64,000 bases of DNA, from contig NZ_JABFNN010000021.1 in assembly GCF_013090115.1 (NCBI RefSeq), forward strand, positions 186,001-250,000, written 5' to 3'. The DNA is from Flagellimonas amphidinii. GTDB lineage: Bacteria > Bacteroidota > Bacteroidia > Flavobacteriales > Flavobacteriaceae. Positions 45,315-53,208 of this stretch are shown here, piece by piece (within the stretch, counting starts at the first letter, position 1; each line of letters starts with the position of its first letter). The translations under genes were made by a program, and so were the position numbers. Under the pieces are notes generated by a model that was given only the letters and a program-made list of their open reading frames with translations, searched no databases and was not told the origin of the DNA.

Positions 45315-46141
45315 CTCAGCAATGCATTTTTATATTCGCCCAAGACCCTAAAGTCTTCAGACATAATTTCCAATAGTGACTTTGCCTTGGCAAAATTTTC
45401 ATAGGCTTCAAAAGTGACATCCACAAAAAAGGCATATTTCCAAGGAGTTTCAATAACCGGTAGCGATTGTATCTTGGTCAAGTTCATGTTACAGTCGCTC
45501 ATAACGTTCAAGACTGCGGCCAAGCTTCCTCGTTTATGATCGGTGATAAATCGTAAAGACGCTTTATTGATTTCTTTCAAAGGCAAAACCTTGTTCTTTT
45601 TCTTTAGAATTATAAAACGGGTCGCATTGTTCTTTATCGTCTGAATTTCAGCAGCAATGATATCTAAATTGTAGAGATTTGCAGCCATTTTTGGAGCAAT
45701 TGCAGCAATATTGGTCAACTGACCTTCTTCAATACGTTTTGCCGTTTCTGCAGTATCCACACTTTCCACTAATTTGATGTGTGGATGCTTCTTTAAAAAC
45801 TCTTTACACTGCAATAAGGCCATGGGGTGTGAATGCACCTCTCTAACATCTTCAATTGTGCTTCCTTTAAGTACCATTAAATTGTGATGAATACTCAAAT
45901 AGTGTTCTCCAATAATGTGGATATTATTATGATACACTAAGTTATAGTTGGGAATAATGGAACCTGCTATTGAATTTTCTATGGCCATGATCCCTTTATC
46001 CGCAGAGCCATTGCACAGATTATCCATGATTTCATCAAACGAAAGACATTCCACCAAAGCTATATCATCACCAAAATATTCGTTGGCAACTTGGTGATGG
46101 TTAGATCCTTTGATTCCCTGTATTGCTACTTTTAAGTCCAT
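45311..46141 (-). CDS. pheA: prephenate dehydratase PheA with ACT domain
   Basis: 276 residues. N-terminal dehydratase domain (IENSIAGSI, HNLMVLKG, VHSHPMALLQC, and the catalytic TRF in NATRFIIL), C-terminal ACT regulatory domain (about 190-276; HKRGSLAAVLNVMSD, IQSLPV). It makes phenylpyruvate and is normally inhibited by Phe through the ACT domain. The Bacteroidetes enzyme lacks the mutase part of E. coli PheA. First structural gene of the operon, directly behind the attenuator. Confidence 0.95.
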   Translation of the reverse strand: MDLKVAIQGIKGSNHHQVANEYFGDDIALVECLSFDEIMDNLCNGSADKGIMAIENSIAGSIIPNYNLVYHNNIHIIGEHYLSIHHNLMVLKGSTIEDVREVHSHPMALLQCKEFLKKHPHIKLVESVDTAETAKRIEEGQLTNIAAIAPKMAANLYNLDIIAAEIQTIKNNATRFIILKKKNKVLPLKEINKASLRFITDHKRGSLAAVLNVMSDCNMNLTKIQSLPVIETPWKYAFFVDVTFEAYENFAKAKSLLEIMSEDFRVLGEYKNALLR

Positions 46142-46144
46142 TGC

Positions 46145-46175
46145 AAAAAAAAAGCCCCGATTTTATCGGGACTTT
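46145..46175 (-). terminator. attenuator terminator in front of pheA
   Basis: On the minus strand AAAGTCCCGAT, a three-base loop, ATCGGGGCTTT, then a run of U; the run ends only 3 nt before the pheA ATG (complement of 46139-46141). One internal pair is a mismatch or wobble. When formed, it would stop transcription right before the gene. It is the 3:4 hairpin of the leader described at 46201-46272. Confidence 0.85.
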
Positions 46176-46200
46176 ATATGTTTATATACTTTTATCGTAT

Positions 46201-46272
46201 TCACAACAGCCCCTTACTTCCTTGGTAAAAGAAGTAAAAAAAGAAGTTGTTAAAGAAATACGTTTTTGTCAT
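46201..46272 (-). CDS. aromatic leader peptide of the pheA attenuator
   Basis: 23 codons plus stop, ATG at 46272 and TGA ending at 46201. Residues 5-16 read YFFNNFFFYFFY: seven Phe and three Tyr in twelve, an extreme bias for a short reading frame. It is followed by QGSKGLL and the stop. It is placed 60 nt before pheA in front of a terminator, as in enterobacterial pheL. The use of both Phe and Tyr codons fits an operon that serves both amino acids. There is no Shine-Dalgarno sequence, which is usual here. Confidence 0.85.
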   Translation of the reverse strand: MTKTYFFNNFFFYFFYQGSKGLL

Positions 46273-46352
46273 TTCACTATAAAATCAGGGCTAATATAGT
46301 TATTCGTATTAAAACAGGAACATATCTTATATTTTTTTTTGATTTTCGACAA

Positions 46353-46382
46353 AAAAGTTAGATTCGTTACACAATATTTCAA
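46353..46382 (-). promoter_or_regulatory. promoter of the Phe/Tyr operon
   Basis: On the minus strand TTG (complement 46380-46382), a spacer of exactly 19 nt, then TAACTTTT (46353-46360), seven of eight bases of TAnnTTTG. Good fit to the Bacteroidetes promoter pattern. Transcription would start about 75 nt before the leader peptide ATG. In the region 46346-46480 I see nothing else except the gldA promoter. Confidence 0.65.
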
Positions 46383-46455
46383 GGAAACGAACTTTTTTTA
46401 AGAATCTTTTTTCGTTATTAATTTTATGTTGATGTGCTTTGAAAGTCTAAAACTG

Positions 46456-46463
46456 TATTTTTG
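46456..46463 (+). promoter_or_regulatory. -7 promoter box of gldA
   Basis: TATTTTTG, an exact TAnnTTTG match, with GTG (near TTG) 19 nt upstream at 46434-46436. The gldA ATG begins 18 nt downstream, so the 5' leader is very short. Confidence 0.6.
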
Positions 46464-46480
46464 ATTTCAAATTTGACCTA

Positions 46481-47374
46481 ATGTCCATTACCGTTCAAAA
46501 TATCTCCAAGACCTTTGGAACACAAAAAGCCCTCAATAATGTTTCTTTTTCCATTGAAAAAGGAGAAATCGTTGGCTTTTTAGGACCGAACGGTGCTGGA
46601 AAATCGACTATGATGCGCATTTTGACCACCTATTATAAAGCAGATTCGGGTGAGGCTTCGGTCAATGGTCATGATGTAAAAAATTCTGAACGAGAAGTAC
46701 AACTTAGCATTGGGTATCTTCCTGAACACAATCCCCTTTATTTGGAAATGTACGTAAAGGAGTATTTGAATTTTAATGCCGAAGTATACAACGTCAACAA
46801 AAATCGTATTCCTGAAATTATTGAACAAACTGGGCTTACCCCAGAGATGCATAAAAAAATTGGTCAACTCTCCAAAGGGTATAGACAACGAGTGGGCCTT
46901 GCAGCTGCCTTGTTGCACAATCCAGAAGTTCTAATTTTGGATGAACCCACTACAGGTTTGGATCCCAATCAATTGGTGGAAATCAGAAAATTGATTCGGA
47001 ACATTGGTAAAGAGAAAACCATTCTTTTATCAACCCACATTATGAAAGAAGTCGAAGCCGTTTGCGACCGTGTCATCATCATCAACAAAGGGGAATTGGT
47101 CGCTGATAAAAAACTGGAAGACTTGCGCGAAGCGGAAGAGCAAATCATTGAGGTGGAGTTTGATTATCGTGTGGAAGAGGTATTATTACAGAAACTTTCC
47201 CATGCTTCACAGGTGAAAAATACTGGCGGATTTGTTTATGAAATCACCTTTAACACTTCCAAAGACATGAGGCCGGCAGTTTTTGATTTTGCCCATGACA
47301 ATAAGCTGAAGACCCTGCAATTGAGCAGAAAGAACAAAAATCTGGAGAGTCTGTTCACCGAGCTCACTTCATAA
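46481..47374 (+). CDS. gldA: gliding motility ABC transporter ATPase GldA
   Basis: 297 residues. Walker A GPNGAGKST (about 35-43), Q-loop, signature LSKGYRQRVGLAA, Walker B LILDEPTTGLD, and H-loop LSTHIM, then a C-terminal extension. Length and details match GldA, the ATPase of the GldA-GldF-GldG transporter of gliding bacteria. The membrane subunits gldF and gldG are not next to it here. The sequence alone could also be another export ATPase of the ABC-2 kind, but similarity to GldA seems close. Confidence 0.88.
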   Translation: MSITVQNISKTFGTQKALNNVSFSIEKGEIVGFLGPNGAGKSTMMRILTTYYKADSGEASVNGHDVKNSEREVQLSIGYLPEHNPLYLEMYVKEYLNFNAEVYNVNKNRIPEIIEQTGLTPEMHKKIGQLSKGYRQRVGLAAALLHNPEVLILDEPTTGLDPNQLVEIRKLIRNIGKEKTILLSTHIMKEVEAVCDRVIIINKGELVADKKLEDLREAEEQIIEVEFDYRVEEVLLQKLSHASQVKNTGGFVYEITFNTSKDMRPAVFDFAHDNKLKTLQLSRKNKNLESLFTELTS

Positions 47375-47441
47375 GCTGAAATCTTCCCCACCTTTTATTT
47401 CGGTTTGATCAAAAGTCAGTTTCTGACCGTTTCAAATATGG

Positions 47442-47449
47442 TATTTTTG
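47442..47449 (+). promoter_or_regulatory. -7 promoter box of the PLP decarboxylase
   Basis: TATTTTTG, an exact TAnnTTTG match, with TTT (one base off TTG) 19 nt upstream at 47420-47422 and the ATG 22 nt downstream. A short palindrome GTCAGtttCTGAC (47415-47427) covers the -33 position and could be an operator. Confidence 0.6.
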
Positions 47450-47470
47450 TGTCCAGATTAAATCAACCGA

Positions 47471-48919
47471 ATGAAAAAAAGACACGCTCGCTTGGAATTA
47501 TCAAAAGAAGCCATGAAAACCTATGGTTATCAAATTGTGGATGCCATCGTGGAACATCACCATACCCAAAATGAGAAGTTGCCGGTAGCATTGGCCTCTA
47601 GGGCAGAAATGGATTCCATTTTTTTGGAAGAAGCCCCGGAGCTTGGAACAGAACCCTCTGAAGTTTTGGATTTTGTACTTGAAAATGTGATGACCAAGAG
47701 TGCCAATCTTTCCCACCCCAAATCCTTTTCATTTGTCCCAGGGCCCAGCAACTATATTAGCGTTATGGCAGATTCATTGGCAACGGGCTATAATATTTTT
47801 TCTGGGGGATGGGCAGTCTCCCCGGCAGCGGCCGAACTGGAAATAATAACTGTTCAATGGTTGCTCAAAATATTTGGGTTTCCGGCAAAAAAAGGTGGGG
47901 GAATCTTCACCAGTGGTGGATCTATGGCCAATTTGACCGCACTTACCACGGCCAGAAGAATCAAATGTGGGCAGGATTATTCAAAAGCGGTCATCTATCT
48001 TTCAGACCAAGCCCATTCATCCAACATAAAGGCCATAAGGGTCCTTGGTTTCAAAAAAGAACAGATTCGTATTATCCCTACGGACAGTGAATTTAAATTC
48101 TCCATCAACAAGCTTAAAAACTGTATTGCCAAAGACCGATTGGAGGGGTGTTTCCCTTTTTGTCTCATTGCCACCTCTGGCACCACCAATACAGGCACAG
48201 TGGATCCGTTGACAGAACTGGCAAAAATCTGTAAAAAGGAAGATATCTGGTTCCATATTGACGGTGCTTATGGTGCGGCGGGCATTTTGTCCCCCAAGGG
48301 AAAAAAATTGATGAAGGGCATTGAAAAGGCAGACTCGTTAACGGTGGATCCCCACAAATGGCTCTTTCAACCTTATGAAATGGGCTGCCTATTGGTAAGG
48401 AACCACAAATATTTAAGCCAGACCTTTACCGAAAAACCGGAATATTTAAGGGATGTGGAAGGAAATCCCTCAGAAATCAACTTTTACGATCACGGAATTC
48501 AGTTGACCCGAAGGTTCAGGGCACTTAAATTCTATATGTCGATAAAGACTTTTGGGCTCGGCGAATTTAGAAGTGCCATTTCCCATGGAATCGACCTTGC
48601 CGAGGAAGCGGAATCCCTTCTACGAAAAAGCAAGAATTGGGAGGTCATATTTCCGGCGACTTTGGCGGTCATCAACTTTAGATACCACCCCATTCAGAAA
48701 AAATACAGTGACAAGGAACTGGATGAGATCAACCAGTACATCTCTGAAAAAGTGGTGGCGTCCCGAAAAGCCCTATTGGTCACTACGGTCTTGAACGGCC
48801 AAGTGGTCCTGCGCATGTGCCTCATCAACCCAAGAACAACCATGGATGATGTTACCGACACTTTGAAACTTTGCAAAAGCTTTGCTTTGGAATGGGAACG
48901 GCAATTGCAAGTGCACTGA
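47471..48919 (+). CDS. group II PLP-dependent amino acid decarboxylase
   Basis: 482 residues, the aromatic-L-amino-acid/glutamate/histidine decarboxylase family (fold type I). Visible: HPKSFSFVPGPSNY substrate-side segment, TSGGSMANLTAL, DQAHSSNIKAIR, TSGTTNTGTVDP, HIDGAYGAAG (cofactor Asp) and the PLP lysine in VDPHKWLFQPYE. Substrate is uncertain; the YDDC-like aromatic branch (Phe, Tyr, Trp or DOPA) fits the overall pattern best. Cytoplasmic, single-gene unit. By eye its codons are richer in G and C than those of the neighbours, which may mean a later acquisition. Confidence 0.85.
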   Translation: MKKRHARLELSKEAMKTYGYQIVDAIVEHHHTQNEKLPVALASRAEMDSIFLEEAPELGTEPSEVLDFVLENVMTKSANLSHPKSFSFVPGPSNYISVMADSLATGYNIFSGGWAVSPAAAELEIITVQWLLKIFGFPAKKGGGIFTSGGSMANLTALTTARRIKCGQDYSKAVIYLSDQAHSSNIKAIRVLGFKKEQIRIIPTDSEFKFSINKLKNCIAKDRLEGCFPFCLIATSGTTNTGTVDPLTELAKICKKEDIWFHIDGAYGAAGILSPKGKKLMKGIEKADSLTVDPHKWLFQPYEMGCLLVRNHKYLSQTFTEKPEYLRDVEGNPSEINFYDHGIQLTRRFRALKFYMSIKTFGLGEFRSAISHGIDLAEEAESLLRKSKNWEVIFPATLAVINFRYHPIQKKYSDKELDEINQYISEKVVASRKALLVTTVLNGQVVLRMCLINPRTTMDDVTDTLKLCKSFALEWERQLQVH

Positions 48920-48931
48920 AATTGGACAACG

Positions 48932-51256
48932 CTATTTTATTCTATCCAGATTTTCATCAATGACCTTGTTCTTAAACTTCATGGATCGGTCTCCCCCAAA
49001 TTTATATTTTACGGACAGGGCCACCTCCCTGGCATCCGCAAAGTAAACACCATTGGCCTCAACTCCGTTAACCGTGTAACTTTCTTCATAATTCATGGCC
49101 TTGGTAATATCATTAAATCTTAAGGAGCATTGTAGTTTTTCAAAAAAAGTTTTGGTCACGGAAGCATTCAAGACCACCATTGCATTTCTTTTATAAATAC
49201 CTTCCTGCCTTTTGGTCAACAACCAACCCCCAGCAGCAACTATGGTATCCTTGGCCACCTTCAATTGATGGTTTGAATAGGCATACAGATACGGTTTAGC
49301 TTTGGCAATTGCAGTTGAAGGGTCCGTTATTTTATTATAATTGAGATTTATCGTATTTGTGGATGTCCATATTTTATGTGAAAATGGCAAGGTCATCCCT
49401 AAATAAAAACCCGTTTCTTTTTCAAAATTGGTTGGAGAAAAGATAGCCACGGTATCTGGTGGGGTATAACTGATCGTGTAGTAAATAGGGTTTTCGTTTC
49501 GGTAAAAGCCCATCGTAATATTCTTATCCTTTAAGCTGATGTTAGTAGAAACCTCATTGTTTACCGTAGGCAGCAAGTTTCTATTATTGGAACCTTCCAA
49601 AAAAGGATTGATGAACACAGTTATTGTACTCGTCCTTGAAAAATTTGGCCTACTGATCGATCTTGCATAATTAAAAGATACTGTTTTGGTAGAATCAAGT
49701 TCGAAATTTAATCCCGTTTTAGGGAAAAAACGCATATGCTGCCTATCCACCAAAGTTGAACCATCATTTTTAAGTGTCCCCGCAACAGTATTGTATTCAG
49801 CCCTTGCTCCAATAGTAAAGTTGAACCATCCATCCATATTTGATTTGAAATCAACATAAGTCGCGTAAAGACTTTCTTTATAGTCAAACTCTGTTATGGC
49901 TTCATTTAAAGAAGCTGGCTCTTCAATTCGGGTGTAGGCCGTGGCATTGGCCTCATTCCAACTTGCGCCAAACTCACTTTTTAAAGCAGCAGACAAATCG
50001 TATTCAAAATCAGTACGCATGGCCAACGAACCTATCTCATATTCTTGTTTTCTGATCTGATCCAATACAAATCCCTCATTGTTGTAGTTATTCATAATTT
50101 CTGAATCGAGTTTTTGTATGAAAGAAGAAAACTGTAACCCGGTAAAAAAAATCAACTTAGGTGAAAGTCTTTTGTTGAAATTAAAATTGCCGCTAAAATA
50201 ATCTTTGCTATTATCGTTATTGGTATCTGTAAAAATTTGGTCTGTTTCAGTCCCATTTTGAAGAAAAGTATCCGTTACTATAGGTGCATCATCGGTTTGG
50301 AGTTTTAATGTTGTGTTGAAAGACACATAATCTTCATCATTTAAAGGAACGTATACGCCCAGTCCACCCTGAATTTGAGTTCTTATGTTATTGAGCACTA
50401 TCACCAAATAGTCCGAAAATATATCTTGGGATGGCATACCAAACTTAAACGTATGACTCTCCCATTGCCCGATGTTATTATAATTGAGATTTGCCCGAAG
50501 ATTCCATTTCTCATTAGAAAAACTTCCATTGGAACTGATATAATTATTCGTGTTCTGTCTAAAAGACAAGGTTTCATTAATGCTTAAATAAGCTCCCTTC
50601 TTTGTGTTTTTTGCAAGTTTGATCAAAATAACCGCCCGCCCTTCTGCTTCATATTTTGATGATGGATTATTGATCAGTTCTATACTTTCAATGGCATCTA
50701 CCGAAAGTCCCGTAAATTCTTCTAAAGTGATTCTTTGATTTCCCAAATAGATTAAAGGATTGCCTTTGTTGATGACCGACATGGACTCTCCATCTGGACT
50801 AATTTGGATGTTGGGTAATTTTGAAAGCACCTCCATTGGATCAGCCATAGAAGAAAAAATAGGGTTCTTCACATTGATTTTCAGATTTCCATTGGTAGTA
50901 GTAATGGGATTTTGCAAAGCAACTACTTCAACATTTTCCAGTTGGGCAACTTGTTCTTGCAATTCAATCAAGATTTTAACGTCTTTTTGGAAATCTACTT
51001 CTTGAACATATCTTTCATAGCCCAAGGCCGATACTTCTAACCAATACTTTCCTTTAGAAATTTCATCCAACTCAAAGTGTCCATCCGCCAAAGTGGTGTA
51101 CTCTATTAGATTGCTCTTTTCTTCATTTAAAAGAAGTATATCACCAATAGGAACTGATTCACCGTTTGAGTTAAGAACTCTTCCTTCTACCCTAATTTGT
51201 TCCTGTCCATAAACAAAGACACAACATACCTGCAATAACCATAGTGTATATTTCAA
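48932..51256 (-). CDS. outer-membrane receptor-like beta-barrel protein (TonB-dependent-receptor fold)
   Basis: 774 residues: signal peptide (1-17), a carboxypeptidase-regulatory-like beta domain (about 20-95; RVLNSNGESVPIGDILL), a plug-like region (about 115-220; NIQISPDGESMSVINKGNPLIYLG) and a barrel whose many strands are separated by acidic loops, as in the OMP_b-brl_3 group. It lacks a SusD partner next door, so its ligand and its TonB dependence are open. The start is TTG at 51256, just before the signal peptide. It is convergent with the decarboxylase and lies downstream of the membrane LuxR gene. Confidence 0.8.
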   Translation of the reverse strand: MKYTLWLLQVCCVFVYGQEQIRVEGRVLNSNGESVPIGDILLLNEEKSNLIEYTTLADGHFELDEISKGKYWLEVSALGYERYVQEVDFQKDVKILIELQEQVAQLENVEVVALQNPITTTNGNLKINVKNPIFSSMADPMEVLSKLPNIQISPDGESMSVINKGNPLIYLGNQRITLEEFTGLSVDAIESIELINNPSSKYEAEGRAVILIKLAKNTKKGAYLSINETLSFRQNTNNYISSNGSFSNEKWNLRANLNYNNIGQWESHTFKFGMPSQDIFSDYLVIVLNNIRTQIQGGLGVYVPLNDEDYVSFNTTLKLQTDDAPIVTDTFLQNGTETDQIFTDTNNDNSKDYFSGNFNFNKRLSPKLIFFTGLQFSSFIQKLDSEIMNNYNNEGFVLDQIRKQEYEIGSLAMRTDFEYDLSAALKSEFGASWNEANATAYTRIEEPASLNEAITEFDYKESLYATYVDFKSNMDGWFNFTIGARAEYNTVAGTLKNDGSTLVDRQHMRFFPKTGLNFELDSTKTVSFNYARSISRPNFSRTSTITVFINPFLEGSNNRNLLPTVNNEVSTNISLKDKNITMGFYRNENPIYYTISYTPPDTVAIFSPTNFEKETGFYLGMTLPFSHKIWTSTNTINLNYNKITDPSTAIAKAKPYLYAYSNHQLKVAKDTIVAAGGWLLTKRQEGIYKRNAMVVLNASVTKTFFEKLQCSLRFNDITKAMNYEESYTVNGVEANGVYFADAREVALSVKYKFGGDRSMKFKNKVIDENLDRIK

Positions 51257-51318
51257 AATTTATTTTTGAAACAAAAGAAGTCGGGAAATGGGGTTACAAA
51301 AAGTTTTAAGGGTCTGAA

Positions 51319-52035
51319 TTAGGTACTAGCACCCGTACTAATTCTGAGTAACTCCTGTCTATTGGAAACATTAAGCTTGCCATAAATATTGGTGATATGG
51401 CTCTTTACGGTACTTAGGCTTATAAAAAGTTCGCTTGCAATCTCTTTGTTACTTTTTCCTTGTAAAATAAGATTGCGCACCATGGTTTCCTGTTTGCTCA
51501 ATTCAGGAATTGAGTGTTTTCTTTTTTTGCGACTTAACTTCAAAACCCAATAAGCTAAAATCACAACAACGCTAATTAGACCAATATTCAACCATCTGCT
51601 TCGCACCAATTCCTGATCAATAGTTTGCTGACTTAAATAAGCCAATTTTTCTTCTAAGAATCGATATTCCAAAGAGGGAATATCACTCTGCTGAAGTTTT
51701 ACCAAGAGTGTATTGTAATATTCTGTGTTTTCTTGAATATCACGATTTAGTAAATTTTGTTCTTGCAAAACCTTAATGGCTACCAATTTCACTTTTAAAA
51801 TTTGAAGTGAATCCCTAGCATAACCTCTTAGCTGATATTCCTTTTCTGTTTTGGAAAGTTCGGAAGACTGTAATTGGGCTTCAAAATATTTGAACTTTTT
51901 CCACTCTTTAGTGGTTAATGCATCTGCAAGGCTATCTTGGACTATGGAGTTTTTCCAACTGACATTCTCCTTGGCGGCAGCACTATCAGTAAAAAACAAT
52001 GCAATCAACAGTAAGTGGATGTAAAGTAACCTCAA
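51319..52035 (-). CDS. membrane-anchored LuxR-type regulator
   Basis: 238 residues: signal-like N-terminus (1-20), a helical periplasmic part (about 25-148), one membrane helix (about 150-166), a basic stretch (SRKKRKH), and a C-terminal LuxR helix-turn-helix (LSKQETMVRNLILQGKSNKEIASEL, STVKSHITNIYGKL). The DNA-binding end is thus inside the cell and the sensor outside, with no receiver domain. TTG start. It is 62 nt upstream of the outer-membrane receptor-like gene, a likely target or partner. Confidence 0.8.
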   Translation of the reverse strand: MRLLYIHLLLIALFFTDSAAAKENVSWKNSIVQDSLADALTTKEWKKFKYFEAQLQSSELSKTEKEYQLRGYARDSLQILKVKLVAIKVLQEQNLLNRDIQENTEYYNTLLVKLQQSDIPSLEYRFLEEKLAYLSQQTIDQELVRSRWLNIGLISVVVILAYWVLKLSRKKRKHSIPELSKQETMVRNLILQGKSNKEIASELFISLSTVKSHITNIYGKLNVSNRQELLRISTGAST

Positions 52036-52069
52036 GACAATTCTAGTTTTGAATAAATTTCAATAAAAA

Positions 52070-53158
52070 TCAGGAAGAAGACAAATCCAAAATAGCATTT
52101 AAAATCTCATCCAGAATTTCCTGCACTCTCGGTTTTGTGCAATTGATCAATATGGAAACGACTGTTTCTTCTTCGGGGTAGACAAAAAAATTGGTGTACG
52201 CACCAACACTATTCCCCACATGGCCCACAAAAGGTCTTGCTGCTTTATCCTGACTTACTTGAAATCCCAAACCATAGTAGGTAGACTTTCCATTGATGCG
52301 TTGTGAAGTAAATAATTTATCATAGGTCTCTTTTTTGAGCAATTTCCGCTCTAAAATAGCCTGCCCCAGCTTGGCAATATCATTGCTTGTGGACAAATAA
52401 CCCCCTCCAGCTAACTTGTAATAATTATCAACCTCAATAGCTGTTTTAAATCCCGTTCTTATTCTTGTATAAAAATTTGCCAAATACCCTTTGAAGCTAT
52501 TTTCATCTTTAGATGGAGCAAATGTTCCGTTCATATTCAAGGGATTAAGGATATTTTCTCTGACATAAACTCCAAAAGGCACCCCACTTGCCTCTTGCAT
52601 GGCCAAGGAAAGCAACACAAAATCAAAACTATTGTACAGATAGCCTTTTCCTGGCTCAAAAAGAAGAGGATCTTCTTGAAATACTTTTATTCCATCCCTG
52701 ATCGAATAGGGTAGATTAAGCGCAAATTCCTTTCCACGGTAGCCACGAACTCCAGCAGTATGACTTGCGAGTTGCCGTAAAGTAAAGTCATGTTTTTTTG
52801 TGGGGAAGTATGGTACGTAGTCGTATAAAGAAGTATCTAAATCCACTAAACCTTCATCTACCATTTTACCCAAGGCCATTCCAGTAATACATTTTGAAAT
52901 GCTGGCAATCCTAAATACAGTTTTTCTTGGATGCACTCTATATCTCTTTTCCAAATCCGCATAACCATAACCCTTTTGAAGCACAACTTTGCCTTTTTTC
53001 AAAATGGTCACTGCCATACCAGGCACTTTTTTTGAGGCAATCAGATTATGAAATTGAACTTCTGCCCTTTCCAAACCTTTTAAGCCTTCAATCGATTTCA
53101 CTTCTTGGTGAGCAGCAAATAAATTCTTGATATAGAAAAAAAAGGAGTTCAACAGCAA
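52070..53158 (-). CDS. serine hydrolase of the beta-lactamase/penicillin-binding class C family
   Basis: 362 residues. SxxK motif at Ser86-Lys89 (SISK), YxN-type motif YNS (LYNSFDF), and the HxG motif in GHVGNS near the end, all in the usual order. This fold includes esterases, D-aminopeptidases and class C beta-lactamases; the sequence does not decide among them, so resistance should not be assumed. The start is uncertain (TTG at 53158 or further in), and with it the presence of an export signal. Confidence 0.8.
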   Translation of the reverse strand: MLLNSFFFYIKNLFAAHQEVKSIEGLKGLERAEVQFHNLIASKKVPGMAVTILKKGKVVLQKGYGYADLEKRYRVHPRKTVFRIASISKCITGMALGKMVDEGLVDLDTSLYDYVPYFPTKKHDFTLRQLASHTAGVRGYRGKEFALNLPYSIRDGIKVFQEDPLLFEPGKGYLYNSFDFVLLSLAMQEASGVPFGVYVRENILNPLNMNGTFAPSKDENSFKGYLANFYTRIRTGFKTAIEVDNYYKLAGGGYLSTSNDIAKLGQAILERKLLKKETYDKLFTSQRINGKSTYYGLGFQVSQDKAARPFVGHVGNSVGAYTNFFVYPEEETVVSILINCTKPRVQEILDEILNAILDLSSS

Positions 53159-53208
53159 AAGTTTATAGTTCCGAATGTACTAAGAAATAGGGCTTATCGG
53201 ATTGAAAT

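Larger units (their letters stand above)
46145..46345 (-). ncRNA. pheA attenuator leader RNA
   Basis: About 200-nt leader from the promoter at 46353-46382 to the pheA start. It contains, in order, a GCCCTGATTTTAT segment (46279-46291), the leader ORF (46201-46272), stem 1:2 (TTACTTC 46231-46237 with GAAGTAA 46214-46220), segment 2b GGGGCT (46208-46213), which can pair with AGTCCC (46168-46173) of the terminator's 5' arm, and the terminator. Stalling on Phe/Tyr codons would open 1:2 and allow 2b:3, preventing the terminator. The first segment is also complementary to the terminator's 3' half. RNA folding was done by eye. Confidence 0.75.

Noticed and set aside
47415-47427. Palindrome GTCAGtttCTGAC near the decarboxylase promoter
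   Set aside because: Five-base arms are expected by chance; mentioned only as a possible operator in the promoter entry.
52070-53158. Class C beta-lactamase (antibiotic resistance)
   Set aside because: The SxxK/YxN/HxG set is shared by many esterases and peptidases; nothing here points to beta-lactam hydrolysis.
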